From: Sphagnum compactum
Lineage: Eukaryota; Bryophyta; Sphagnopsida; Sphagnales
Reading direction: 5' to 3'
DNA length: 64,000 nt
Assembly: GCA_965153455.1 (NCBI GenBank)
Contig: OZ234493.1
Span: 1,798,001-1,862,000 of the forward strand
Shown: positions 23,561 through 34,806 of the stretch, in pieces
Layout of the letters: the number at the start of each line of letters is the position of its first letter
How positions within the stretch are numbered: position 1 is the first letter of the stretch
Made by a program: the position numbers and the translations under genes
The notes under the pieces: generated by a model
The model's database searches: none
What the model was told of the DNA's origin: nothing
Seen by the model: the letters and a program-made list of their open reading frames with translations, nothing else

Positions 23561-25590
23561 TTCTAATTTGTTGCTGACCAATGGCTTTCATTTGGGGTTA
23601 CTTTTAAAGCAGGTGTCCATGAGCTTGGCAATTGGCTTAACTTTTGGCATTTTTGTGTCAGACAGGGAGGTTTCATGGTCGATGTGAGTATTTCTTCTCT
23701 GAACTTCCTATGACTTCCTTTCTTTTCTGTGCATTCAAAACTATAAAATGTCCATTGTCACTCAAGTTCCATTTGCAATCTATCTCATTCTCCATTATAA
23801 CATTTCAAATTTTATAATGTTTCTTTTCCTTTGATTTGTAGAAGTTTAATGATGAGGAGTGGGCAAACATGTTCACTTGCAATCAATTCGAAATTGTGCA
23901 TAACATCTAGTTACAGCAATTGGGGAATTGAGGCATTTATCTCTACACAACAATGTCTAACAATTACATTCAAGCTTTCAAACAGTCTACATTGTATAGA
24001 CAATACTTGCGAGGGGGTCTAGCTAGTCATAGACATGATAGGTATGAATTGTTGTTGAGGTGGGCCCAACGGTTTAGTGATCTTGTTAGATTAGCGGCTA
24101 TTGTGGCAAATTACATGTTTGGATATTCCTTTTCGAATTGCATTTCGCACCTTGAGGGGGAGGAGGTTTTTGGGTTTACCAAGCAACCTACTCATCGTCT
24201 TCATGGTGTAGACAATGATTCTCATCGTCCTGACCATGTGAATTTCTCTTGTCCATGAGTAATAAGGTGAAAGCACACTACGAATGAGCCACTTTTCGCC
24301 CAAAAAGTGATGTATAACAAATATAATAGGTGTGTAGTAAATTGAAATCTTGATGGCATTTTTGGGAAACCTTAAACATAAGAAAAAAAACTTTAGAATG
24401 TGCATGACAACATTTTGGAACTCAAAGCTCATTTGGAATCAAAGTTAAGCTTGATCCAATGGTTAGGCGAAGATAATTGAATAAAATCAATGTGCATAAA
24501 GTATATAATGTACATATTTTCAACAACCATAGGGCTTCATGTTTGTGGTTCATGACACATTACCAAACCAAAGAAGAATGGAAAAATAATATAATGCCCA
24601 CTTATAAAATCTTCCTTTTTTTCTTAAGGTAATGGTTTCTTCCCATAAATAAGAGTATATTATGCATTTATTACTCAAGAAGTGCAAAAAACCACATTTT
24701 TTGAATGGATTTTCAACTTCTATATGGTCTTAAATTTAGTTGATGTACATCAATATCATTCACCACCAAAAAATTCATTATAAAACTCCACCCATAACTT
24801 TAATTTTGAAGTATATAATTTGTAATTTTTCATACTTTGTGACGTGTATTTTTTCAACACATATATACTTCATATGTTTAGTTTGTAAATGTTTGTTGGT
24901 GTTTATTTTAAAATAAATTATTTTAAGTCTAAAGTTAATGCAATAAACTTGAAATGAAAAAAATAAATCTAAGATGTGATGTCCACATGTACCCAAAAAA
25001 CCAAATGCAAGATTTCGATATTTGTGACTACAATTTTTGGGGGGTGTCATGTGCTTTCACCCAATAGTTCATGTTGCTTAACTTGATATTGTCAAGGATG
25101 TAGGCCTGTAACAACTGCCCTTTGGTTCCAGTGTTTTTTTACCTTTGGTATCTCAAGGTGGTTTAGAGTTGAAGGAAAATATTTGTGTTGATGGCAAGTG
25201 GCGGATTGTATGTTGCCCACTCAGTTTTGAATTCAATGTTTTACATTCCAAAAAACCACAAGGTTCAAATGCAAAGCAAATATCAACCTTTACAAATTTG
25301 TAAGTGGAACTCTTGTTCCATGTTACTCAAGGTTCTAGGTATAATCTCATAATGGATCACTCGAGCACTATATGCATTGGTTTTGTCTCGATGATCTGAA
25401 CCGTTGTGTTGGTGGGACAATGCAAAATAATGTAATTGCTAGGCCTTCAGTGCTAACCGTATGGCCCATCCAAGAAGGTACTAACTTAGTTCAAAAGGAA
25501 GTAATAATTCTAGAAGAAGCACGGTTTTCCTTTGACGCAGTCGAACTAAAGCAAAACATGAAAAGGCTGGTTGTGGAACCTTAACAATAA
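23560..25590 (+). pseudogene. Unassigned coding relic, probably part of another transposable element
   Basis: Several plus-strand fragments look protein-like but lie in different frames and match no family I recognise. They include FNDEEWANMFTCNQFEIVHN near 23845. At 23953-24258 is a 101-codon piece containing RYELLLRWAQRFSDLVRLAA and ANYMFGYSFSNCISHLEGEE. Beyond the nested 798-bp element comes NICVDGKWRIVCC near 25175, and 25372-25584 holds a 70-codon frame. Lying next to a dead hAT gene and being decayed to a similar degree, it is more likely element-derived than a host gene. Function is unknown. Confidence 0.4.
24265..25062. mobile_element. Candidate 798-bp non-autonomous DNA transposon
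   Basis: The ends are inverted repeats: GGTGAAAGCACA at 24266-24277 and its complement TGTGCTTTCACC at 25050-25061. The element is flanked by the direct repeat AATA at 24261-24264 and 25063-25066. The interior is AT-rich with no long open frame. It interrupts the unassigned relic at 23.6-25.6 kb and so inserted after that sequence. The superfamily cannot be named from a 4-bp duplication and a 12-bp repeat alone. Confidence 0.55.
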
Positions 25591-27547
25591 ATCTATCTTT
25601 AAGAATTACATAGATTCAAATGGAAATTTTAACATAATTGTTTAAGATGGTGATTTTAATTTTTTTGGATTTAATGGTGTAATGTAATTTGTTGTCACCA
25701 TGAACTACTTAAAAACCTTTTAGTTTACTTAGGTGTGTTCATTGTCATAACAAATATAAGAATGCAAATGCTTTCAATAATTAAATGGTATTATAGAAAA
25801 TCAAATGTATACATTCAATAAAAAAATCACAAATGTGCACTTTAAGAAAATGACATAAATGTGGAATAGAAGAAATAACAAAATATTTGTGATGGGGTTA
25901 ACTTAAATCTTGTGATGAAAGTTGAAATAGGTATCAAGCCACATTGAAAAGTCAAAGAATCAAAGCCAAAAACAATTTCATGACTTGCTAACACATAATT
26001 TAGGAATGTGATATTCACTTAAACAAAAGGGGATTATGAAAATTACAAAGGGGGATTACAAAATGTAAGTGTTGTTAAAAAGGATTCTAGATATTTATGT
26101 TAATTTACATATTCTTAATTTGAATTTCAATACTTTAAAAGGCCTAAACACTGAAAGCACAACTTGAAAAAAGAAATCATGTCCAAATTGAGTAATATTT
26201 TTTATTGAAAATACAATGATAATTGCTATGAGATATTGGGTTTGCATATCCTAATGAGATATGTTTCCTAGATGTTATATGTTTTTAACTCTTTTGATTA
26301 ACTTCCATGGCATAACTTGGAAGGAGAATACATATTGGGGATTTGGTTCCAATGATGAGCTACAAAGATAATATGGAAGGGAGTACACACATGTACTAAT
26401 GTTGTGAAGGTATTTGGTTTGGAAGGTAAAAATCGGGATTCAGGTTTAGGTTCTTATGATTTAAACTTAAATTGACACCTTTTTGTTAGAACTAACACAA
26501 GAACCAGACCATGGAAAAACCCTTTTGTTAGATCTAAAACTAAAATTTTATAATGAAATATTCATTTTAATTAGTTATTGAACTTTGTACTTACATAAAC
26601 CCTTTTCTTAATTTGTTGTAAAATTTTGTAACCATACAATATCTAACATTTGGGAGTGTGTTGTGTGTACATGGAATTGAACCCAATTTTTTAACTAGAC
26701 CCAAATGTTATTGAATTTGAAAATGTGTGTTAAAGCTAAAATCAAAGGATTTAAAAATTGGAGGAACTTGGTTCAAGCTCCCATTTAGAAAACCTCCAAA
26801 TAAATTGTACAACATCAAAACTAAAAGTAAAAGTTCTTTTTAAAAAGATGAATTACACAAATGGGTACATACAACTTCATACAAGGGTTTGAAATATGTG
26901 AAATTTGTGTTGAATACAAAATTAATGAATGTCAATTACAAATTGAGTTCAAACCTTATGAAGTACTTTGAATCTATGTTCAATGTACAAAGTACATGCA
27001 GAATGCCAAAATGTGTCTTTAATGACTAAAACATTTTACAACTATGTTTTGGTTGTAGTCATGTAGTTGTATTATGTTAATTGTTTAATTTGCAACCATG
27101 ATGTGATTACACTGCAATTACATGACTACATGTTAGTAACTATTTATGAATGAACAACTTATTGATTATGCACCTTTTTTATCCAATTTAGAGGAGAAAA
27201 ATTGTTTCATTTTTATTTGAAAACCTTTATAACCTTCAAAATCATTATTAATGCAAATGTAATACCTTGTCAACTTTGTCCATATTATACAAGTTTAAAT
27301 TTTTCTAATAACATGTCTAAATTTTACATTTTGATGATACAATATTCATTAAAACTCAATACTTAATTTCACGTAATTTTACTATTTCAAAAAAATATTT
27401 TAGAAAAATTTAAGCATTTCAAAAAATTATATAACTAGTTTCCAAGAGGTTGCCAATGTTTAGCAAAAACAAATTACTCATGAAATTTGGCGCAATGTTT
27501 TTTAAAAAATTGAATATTCTAACATGAAGTGATTTTGGAGGTTTCTT
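25591..27547. other. AT-rich intergenic DNA, nothing recognised
   Basis: Very AT-rich sequence with only short chance frames. No repeat structure or protein fragment was recognised up to the retrotransposon boundary. Confidence 0.55.
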
Positions 27548-28528
27548 TGTAACCAAAAGAAAAGGGAAAGGTCAAACAATGATTCGACCCCTCTGTTGAG
27601 TTCACTCTGACATAAATACGAATGGGTGTTCGTCTATTAAACAAACAACATGACAATTGCGCTAATCTAAGTCCAGAGCTTCTGTCTTCTAGTCCTACTA
27701 AAAGCTAATGAGATGCACACATCACCGATGCAAAAGCCCCTTCACTAAACTTCCTTAGACACAGTTTCTACTCATGCAAAACAATAAGACAAAATTTCAG
27801 AGATTAAAATTCATGGCTTGTAATTTACAGAATCTCCCCGATAGCACAAGCTTCCCCACTCCAGTGTGCTCAGCAAAATCATGCATCCTACTCAGCTAAG
27901 TCGCTGGCGCAGCGGAAAGTTTCAGCAACACAGCCAAGCTCTCTACAAAAACAGACATACAGAGTGATATGGCCATACTCTTCTAAGCTCATCTGACCTC
28001 TTTAGCTCTATTTCGGCCTCCTTAAGCAATGATCAGACAGGATCCAAAAACAACTCCCGAGTTCAAAACGCGCTAAAAAATCAGACCTCTCAGTCTATCT
28101 CCTCTCAAGCTTCTCTGCGTGCTCTTTCTAAAAAAAAATGCTCTTTTCTTTGTGTATCTGCCTATCCTTTCATCTCCAGTGCTGATCTCCTGATCGCTCC
28201 CCAAAACCAGCCACCCTTCTAGACCTGCAGCTCTTCCTCCTCTCCGCTTTTCTCCTAGCTTCCATCACAAGCTTCCTTTTTTTCCGTTACTCCGCCGCCG
28301 CCGTGCCTTCCACTTCGGCTCATCAATGCAGCTCCACTCCTTCCCATCATTCGCGCCGCCTCCTTCCTGTACAACATCTCACACACACCCAAAGAGAAAC
28401 CTCCCCATGCACTTCCATGCAGAGGTAATGGAGAGACTGCCGCAGCAAAATGACGGCTAATAAAGCAAACTTAAATCCAAAGATCAGGCATTGTTCACAC
28501 TGGTGTGGTGACCTAATTTCGTGTTACG
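27548..28528 (-). repeat. 3' LTR of the Ty3/gypsy element
   Basis: Same length as the 5' LTR and about 98% identical by eye. Its first base pair reads CG instead of the canonical TG. Just before it on the minus strand, GAACGAAGGGG is a short candidate polypurine tract at about 28538-28548. Confidence 0.93.
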
Positions 28529-28841
28529 TATGTAACCCCTTCGTTCTTTAAAAAGCTGAGTCCCTTAGCTTTACTCAGTCTGGTGGAACGTGATAGATCT
28601 GGAGATCCCGCCGAAACCTTTCCCACTAGTGTCCGTCAGCATCTCGGATGATGCATACCCGACTGCCTTCTTCAAAGTCAAAGTTTCCTTGCCCATCAAC
28701 ATGCCTTACGAACTGATATGGACCCTCCCAGCTTGTAGATAAAGCTCTTCTCTTTCCTGGTGTCTTCATCTTCACCATCGTCGCCCCTGCAACCAGTCCC
28801 TCAAACAGATGCTTACCTTTCCGAGTGGCATAAGTCTTTCT

Positions 28842-30005
28842 TTACTGCTTTTGTGCTTGCTCCACATTGAGCAAAATGCTTTCGTGGATGCTTGCAATAA
28901 GCTCCATTTTCTGCAAAAATTGTGCTGCAGCAACCTCCACATCCGCAACATCATCAATCTGAGCAGTCAGAGCGTGCAGGTAATTGTCTGCCCTGAGACG
29001 TGGTGTGCGACCAGTCAGAATCATGAAGGGTGAAAACCTTGTACTAGCCTGGATCCCACATCGGTACCCAAACAGAACCTTAGCTAGAAGCTCGTCCCAA
29101 CAATCCACATTGCCTGGTGTTGCAGCAAGAACAGTGATGCCATGGTTGATGGTCTTGATTATGCGCTCCGCCATCCCATTGCATTGAGGCCACATAGGTG
29201 CAGTGCGCTGATGCTGGATTCCGTAGTTCTTGCACATCATCTCGAATTCTGCAGCCCATTCTGCACCATTGTCAGTGAGTACGAATTTGGGTACTCCATA
29301 CCTGCAGATGATGTCGTCTTCCAAGAATCTGGATGCAGTCTTAGCACTATGATCAGCAACCGCCTTTGCCTCGCACCACTTGGAATAGTGGTCGATGGCC
29401 ACCAAAATGTATTTGTTTCCTGACTTAGTTTCAGGCAATGGTCCTGCAGTGTCCAATGCAACTGTATGGAATAAGTCACAGATAGGAATGCTCTTCAATT
29501 GCTCATCCCCAGAGCGGATACTACCTTTGCTCCTCACCAGTTGGCATTGTTGGCACCTTCTGACTACCATATTAACATTCGCAGTTCGATGATGCTAGAA
29601 GTACCTTCGACGGATCTCAGCCAACGTTCTCTGTTCCCCAAAATGCCCCAGATCTTCATGCGTTTGACTCACCAGGGATATCCTTTCCTCCGGCTTGGGC
29701 ACAAGTAACCCCTTGAAGTAAAGCCTCTGCTCTTTCCAGCAGTAGTTGCTCACCCTCTTTCTGGCCCTCTTGTTCTCCTCAAGGTCTACTGTATCGGGCA
29801 GTACACCTTCTTTCAATAATCCCAAACAAACTGCATCTTTCCAGATGTCAATGCACCTCGCATCCACTTCCTGATCTTCCTCATCATCAGATTCAGTATG
29901 ACTCAACTCATGGTCCCTAAACTCAGCTAGTTCCTGAGCCTCCAATACCAGGTCCAGTTGCTGCCGCTTGTCAAAGTACTGGGGTCTCCTTCTCTTCACC
30001 ACCAT
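28842..30005 (-). pseudogene. Retrotransposon integrase, interrupted
   Basis: The N-terminal zinc-binding part has HEDLGHFGEQRTLAEIRRRY with a following CQQC. The catalytic core has LDTAGPLPETKSGNKYILVA, LTDNGAEW and CNGMAERIIK, supplying the D, D and E residues. A TAG at 29597-29595 falls in the zinc-binding part where the family usually has Trp, consistent with TGG to TAG. TAA at 28844-28842 ends the frame, but recognisable C-terminal sequence continues to about 28560. Confidence 0.93.
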
Positions 30006-30172
30006 TCTCTCACCATCGTCCTACACAAGCTCACCCCCATTTGCAGCTTCTGCTTCACCTGAAACAACCTCCTTGGGTTGCTCTTCTCCTGATACAACGT
30101 CAACTACATATAGCTGATGGCTGCCGTCATACCTATAGTGGTTAATCCCGAAACAATAGGTACGGTGTTGTA

Positions 30173-30820
30173 CTAACTCCCTATCCCTTCTCCTGACACC
30201 AAGCCATTCTGTTTCCTTGCCTGTCCGAACACAGAGAAATTCCTCTTCTCCTGTATGTGCATCAGTTTGAGTGCCTGCAATGTCTTGTATCTCTTATCAT
30301 CATCAGCAGCTGGTCCAATTGGATTCCTACTCAAGGCATCGACATTTGTATGCTTGAGTCCAGGTCGGTGTATTATCGTGAAACTAAAATCTTGTAACAT
30401 ATCTACCCACCTTCCTCTCCTGCCATGCGCATCTGACACCGTAGCCAACCATTCCAGCGGCTTGTGGTCTGTGCGTAGAATAAAATGATTTTTGTGCAAG
30501 TACTGCCTAAAATGCATGACGCCCCAGATCAGCGCGTAGCATTCCCCTTCCATGGGATGGAACTTCCTCTGTGCCTCTGTCAGGCTCTTGCTGGCGTACG
30601 CTACCACCTTCTCAAACCTCCCCTCTTTCTGTGACAATATAGCTCCAACACCCTTGGGCGACCAGTCTACGTCCAGCCAAAATGTTCTTTTGAAATCTGG
30701 TCGTGTGAGTACAGGCGCGCCCACCAGCGCTGCCTTTAACGCCTGGTATGCCTGTTGACAGCCCACATCCCACACAAATGCAACGTCCTTCCTTGTTAAC
30801 TCAAACAAAGGACCTGCCAA
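30173..30820 (-). pseudogene. Retrotransposon RNase H domain
   Basis: The frame contains DVGCQQAYQALKAALVGAP, FWLDVDWSPKGVGAILSQ, ASKSLTEAQRKFHPMEGEC and RTDHKPLEW, then VDALSRNP. This is the RNase H-like arrangement that follows Ty3/gypsy reverse transcriptase. The upstream junction is frameshifted and the frame ends in a stop at 30175-30173. Confidence 0.92.
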
Positions 30821-30865
30821 TCTCGAATAGCCTCGAATATACTTTCGGTAGTAACCTGTCAGACC

Positions 30866-31743
30866 TAAGAACGACTTGACACTTGTGACAGTCTTCGGTG
30901 TAGAACTGCTTCGATTTTCCTAGGATCCGGTCTGGTGCCCTCCTTGCTTACCACATGGCCCAAAAATGTAATAGTCTTAGCAGCAAAGCAACACTTGTTT
31001 GGGTTCAGTTTAAGATTCACTTCCTTGAGTTTGCAGAGAACTGTATCCAGATGTTGGAGATGCTCCCCCCAACTCTTGCTGTGTACATTGAGGTCATCAA
31101 CGAATACCTTCAGAAACTTGTTGCCCAAATCCTTAAAGACCTCTGACATAGTTTGGGTGAACGTACTCATTGGGTTCTTCAGTCCGAATGGCATAACTAT
31201 CCAGTCATACAATCCAGTCTTAGTAATCAGAGCGATCTTCTTCATGTCCTCTAGAGCCATCCGAATTTGCCAAAAACCAGACTGCAAATCTAAGGCAGTG
31301 AACCATGATGAGTTTCCCAGCTGATCAATCACATCCTCCACGAGTGGCATCGGAAATGAATCTCGACGCATTTATGCATTAAGTGGCTGATAGTCTCCAC
31401 AGAAACGCCTGCTCCCATCTTTCTTCACTGGCAGAGTCACCCAACAGGCATACTCAGAGTTGCTGGGCCTCATCTTACCCAAATTTACCAGGACATCTAT
31501 TTGCCTTTTTACTTCAGCCTCGTCCCAGTAAGATAATCGACCAGGAGATGCTTTGCAAGGTGGGAATCCTTGCGTATCTATACAATGCTCCCCAATGGTG
31601 CAACAGCCTAGTTCTCCCTTGTTCCAAGCAAAGACATCTTGGTACCGCTCCAGAATTCCCCAGATTTGCTGCTGTTCTTCATCATCCAATTCGGTGTCTA
31701 TCCTGATTCGCTGGCAGATCTCCCTCCACCTATTGTCCATTTC
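30866..31743 (-). pseudogene. Retrotransposon reverse transcriptase, interrupted
   Basis: Segments in order are CWVTLPVKKDGSRRFCGDYQ, DSFPMPLVEDVIDQLG, ALDLQSGFWQI, MPFGLKNPMSTFTQTM and the catalytic FVDD in LKVFVDDLNVHS, then FLGHVVSKEG. The Asp-Asp pair is intact. An in-frame TAA at about 31374-31372 splits the domain just after DYQPLNA, and a frameshift near 30870-30900 disconnects it from RNase H. Confidence 0.93.
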
Positions 31744-32838
31744 CTAATGGCTGAACGATGCCAATTGCTCAGCGGGTTTGTAATCAGGGTTACCATCTTT
31801 CACCCGGACAGTCTGCAACAGCACTGGAATCGGAGAATTGTGGTCTGTGCTGGGTTGCTGCAACAGCAATGGAATAGGTACGTTATGCGTGGATTCATAC
31901 ATGGCCTGTCTGTCCTGCTCTGCATTAGACACCCATCTGATCCAGTCTGCGTAATCATCCGCATCTGTGACCTCTTTCGCCATGAACCCATCAACCTGCT
32001 CTTGTAGCTCTAGTAGCAGAATTTCTTGCGGCCCTTCTGAGGTCACCAATTCCTCCAACTCAGCATCTCCAAACTCATCCTCGCAATCACTTTGCTTCAA
32101 CTGATTAGACTCCGAATCATAATATTCACTGCTATCAGTACCAGCATCAAAATCCGAGGTGTATGCATCGTCTTCCTTGGTCACAATCGTCTGATCCTGT
32201 CCTGGCATCCAGTCAGAACCTCTATTGGCGCGTGTGTCTTTACAGGTGGTCGACGCCTCTTGCACCAAATCTCCCGAATTCATCCTTTGCAGCAAATTCA
32301 CCACCGTCAACGACAACACCTCCACATTGGTCCCAGGACCATGTCTCACTTGTAGCAGACCTCTATCTACATCCACAACTGCTCCAATTTTCATCAGAAA
32401 GTCCAGTCCAAGCAGCACGTCGTAACTGTCTATGTCCACAACCATAAAGGTCATGGCGCACTGTACGCCTCCTACCTTGACTGTCATCTCATCAATCCGT
32501 CCTAAAGCCTGAGTGACCACTCCCGATGCGATCTTGTAAATTTCAGTCCCTGTCACAAGATGCATCAAGCCCAACTCTCTAACTACAGCTGCAGCCATAA
32601 CAGACATGGAAGCTATAGTATCCACCAGACCTTCAACAACATAGTTGCTGATCTCCACAAGCAAATGCAAAGTCTTGCTTCGATGGGTCTTGTTGATGCA
32701 GATCCTCCTTAGTGACGGAATCGTAGAAACCACTGACACTTGATTCTCAGTCGCTTCTGAATCCCTCTTTCTCCTTGCTAGCTTCACCAAACTTTCAAGG
32801 TGCTCCAATTTTCCAAGAATCATCAGAATAGTTTCCAT
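31744..32838 (-). pseudogene. Retrotransposon aspartic protease region with altered active-site triplet
   Basis: A 364-codon frame contains the retropepsin-like segment VEGLVDTIASMSVM (active triplet at residues 73-75) and, about 70 residues later, YDVLLGLDFLMKIGA, the usual end of the domain. The expected catalytic Asp-Thr-Gly reads Asp-Thr-Ile, which should abolish activity. A long acidic linker follows. TAG at 31746-31744 separates this frame from reverse transcriptase, although the frame stays open beyond it. Confidence 0.85.
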
Positions 32839-33123
32839 AGGTGAGAGGGAAATCTTTCCCTTATGAAATGCGAAAGAATTTTGGACCTAACTGCAGTATC
32901 CCGGCTTGCACCAACTCCTTCTCCTACAGTTTTAGGGATCGGCACAGCCCCTCCCGGTGCTACTTCGACAGGAGTTCTCCTTCTCGGCATTCGGGTATAA
33001 GAGAAAAGGTTTTCATTACCACACAACTTATTAAGCTGTTGTTCGGTCGCTGCCTCATCATTAAGCAACACCTCCAAGAAGTTTACTGCCCTAGATTGCG
33101 ATTTCCCATCCTTGGGCTTCTTC

Positions 33124-33932
33124 TAGCACCGGTCCTCAGAATGCCCCAACCCTGAGCAGAAGGAACATTTTATTCCACAATTCTGTGTCCTATGAGGCAT
33201 TTTGCACTTGGCACATTTCGGCCATGCTTCATTCAACCTTGGACAGGTGGTGGCCATATGGTCCCCTCCTTTGCAGATTTGGCATCCTCCAAACATGGTG
33301 GAAGACTATGAAGCCTCTGGATTAGACACAGCCCCCTTGAAGAAATTGATGAGGGTATTGTTTAGAGCAGTGACCTGTTTCTCCATAATGGTTTGCGAGG
33401 ACTCCTCTTCTTGTTCCTCTTTCAGAGATTCATACGGAGTCTCCCCAAGCTCACCCAGAACTCTCTCTACTTCTGTCGAAGCACCAACTAATTCTTTAAT
33501 GTTTGCATACGTTCTCACCGCACACAATTTTTGAATTTTTGGCCTTAGCCTAGCCAGGAATCTTCGCTTCTGTTCGGCGTCTTGTAGCCGGCCCTTTTGA
33601 AACAATTTGTCGAGACGTTCAAAATACTTTTGAACTCCCTCCTTGGATTCTTGCTTGATGGCATCCAACTTCATCCTGATGTCATCAGCATCAACATCAC
33701 CATACTTCTGCACTATCAACGTCCTCAATTCAGCCCAATCGGCTGGTGCCAGCTGCAACCTCTTGAACCACTCCTTGGCTCGACCCCTCAGATTCAACTT
33801 GGCAATCTTGAAGAGCTTGTCTCCATTCAGGTTTCGCACTTCAGCAGCCATGGTAAGTCGCTCCGCCCAATCATTAACATCCTCATGGTCTCGTCTCCAG
33901 AACAGCTCATCCATTCCCTGGGGATTAGTCAT
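33124..33932 (-). pseudogene. Retrotransposon gag polyprotein with two zinc knuckles, interrupted by stops
   Basis: The frame opens MTNPQGMDELFWRRDHEDVN and contains the capsid-type segment KLNLRGRAKEWFKRL with DWAELRTLIVQKYGD. Two CX2CX4HX4C knuckles follow: CQICKGGDHMATTC and CSFCSGLGHSEDRC. A TAG at 33308-33306 separates capsid from the knuckles, and a second TAG directly follows the last cysteine near 33125. Gag coats the RNA genome in the particle; this copy would yield only a knuckle-less capsid protein. Confidence 0.9.
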
Positions 33933-34063
33933 TTTGCAAATACGCAGCTGCACACCACAATTGCATACACTCCACACACGGTTCCTCAAATCACAATCAA
34001 ATAACAAAATTGATCAGCTTCTCAGCCGCTTTTGTTCATGTTTGATCTTGAGAAAGACAAACA

Positions 34064-34729
34064 TCACCCGCGCCACTCTGTAAACTTAGACTGAGCTCCT
34101 TCAGCCACTGGTCTCAAAGGTGTAACATTAGAAGCGAAAGTGGAAAAACTCTGCTCATTTGTAGATTCTTGTTGGAATTGCCATTCTCCCTCTTGATTGC
34201 GCCATATCCTCCAGCTCATGAGGTGAGATCTCGATCCACCATGCTCCACCCTGAGTAGGCGATCTCCCTCCTGAAACAAATCTTCCACACCAGGAATATA
34301 CAATCTGACAAAATGGTTAGACGTTACAGCAAGCTTGGGAATCCAGATGTCCCCTAGCCTGAGTACACTATGCTGCCTTTCAGCAAACAAAGGCGTTACC
34401 CTACGCAAGATAGGAGGTGTAGTTGTACTGCGTCTGTAACTGTGAGGTTGATGCCCATCCCCTTGATCCATTTGTCACCTTCAACCAAACTTGAGTGCGA
34501 GTGAAAAACCACTATGAGTTTCTTTTACTGCTATATCTCTAACTCGAGCTTTAGCTGGATCTACTCCTACCAGAGTCACTATTCCAAATCCCAAGAAATG
34601 CAGGACTACAGCTCTTCTCTGGGGTCCATTCTGCGAAGTCAGAAAGTCGAACCTATTGACGAGCTGTTGTTCACGAATCTCTTGTGTCAACTCTTCTACA
34701 TTACCCTCCTCTACACTAGACGAAGACAT
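34064..34729 (-). other. Retrotransposon leader region with two small open frames ahead of gag
   Basis: Two successive minus-strand frames lie between the primer-binding site and gag: 34729-34481 (82 codons) and 34471-34064 (135 codons, opening MDQGDGHQPHSYRR). Neither resembles a known retroviral domain. They may be an extra N-terminal gag portion, accessory frames or chance. Codon composition is similar to the gag frame, so the second may have been translated. Confidence 0.4.
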
Positions 34730-34794
34730 GATACTCCAATTATCATTCTACCTAAACATCCACAGGTTCTACCAAAGCTACATGAACGGAACCA

Positions 34795-34806
34795 GCTCTG
34801 ATACCA
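34795..34806 (-). other. Primer-binding site for initiator tRNA-Met
   Basis: The minus strand reads TGGTATCAGAGC, the standard plant LTR-retrotransposon primer-binding site complementary to the 3' end of initiator methionine tRNA. It overlaps the last bases shared by the two LTRs. Confidence 0.85.

Noticed and set aside
30255-34801. Several plus-strand frames of 60-146 codons
   Set aside because: Antisense shadows of retrotransposon gag and pol.
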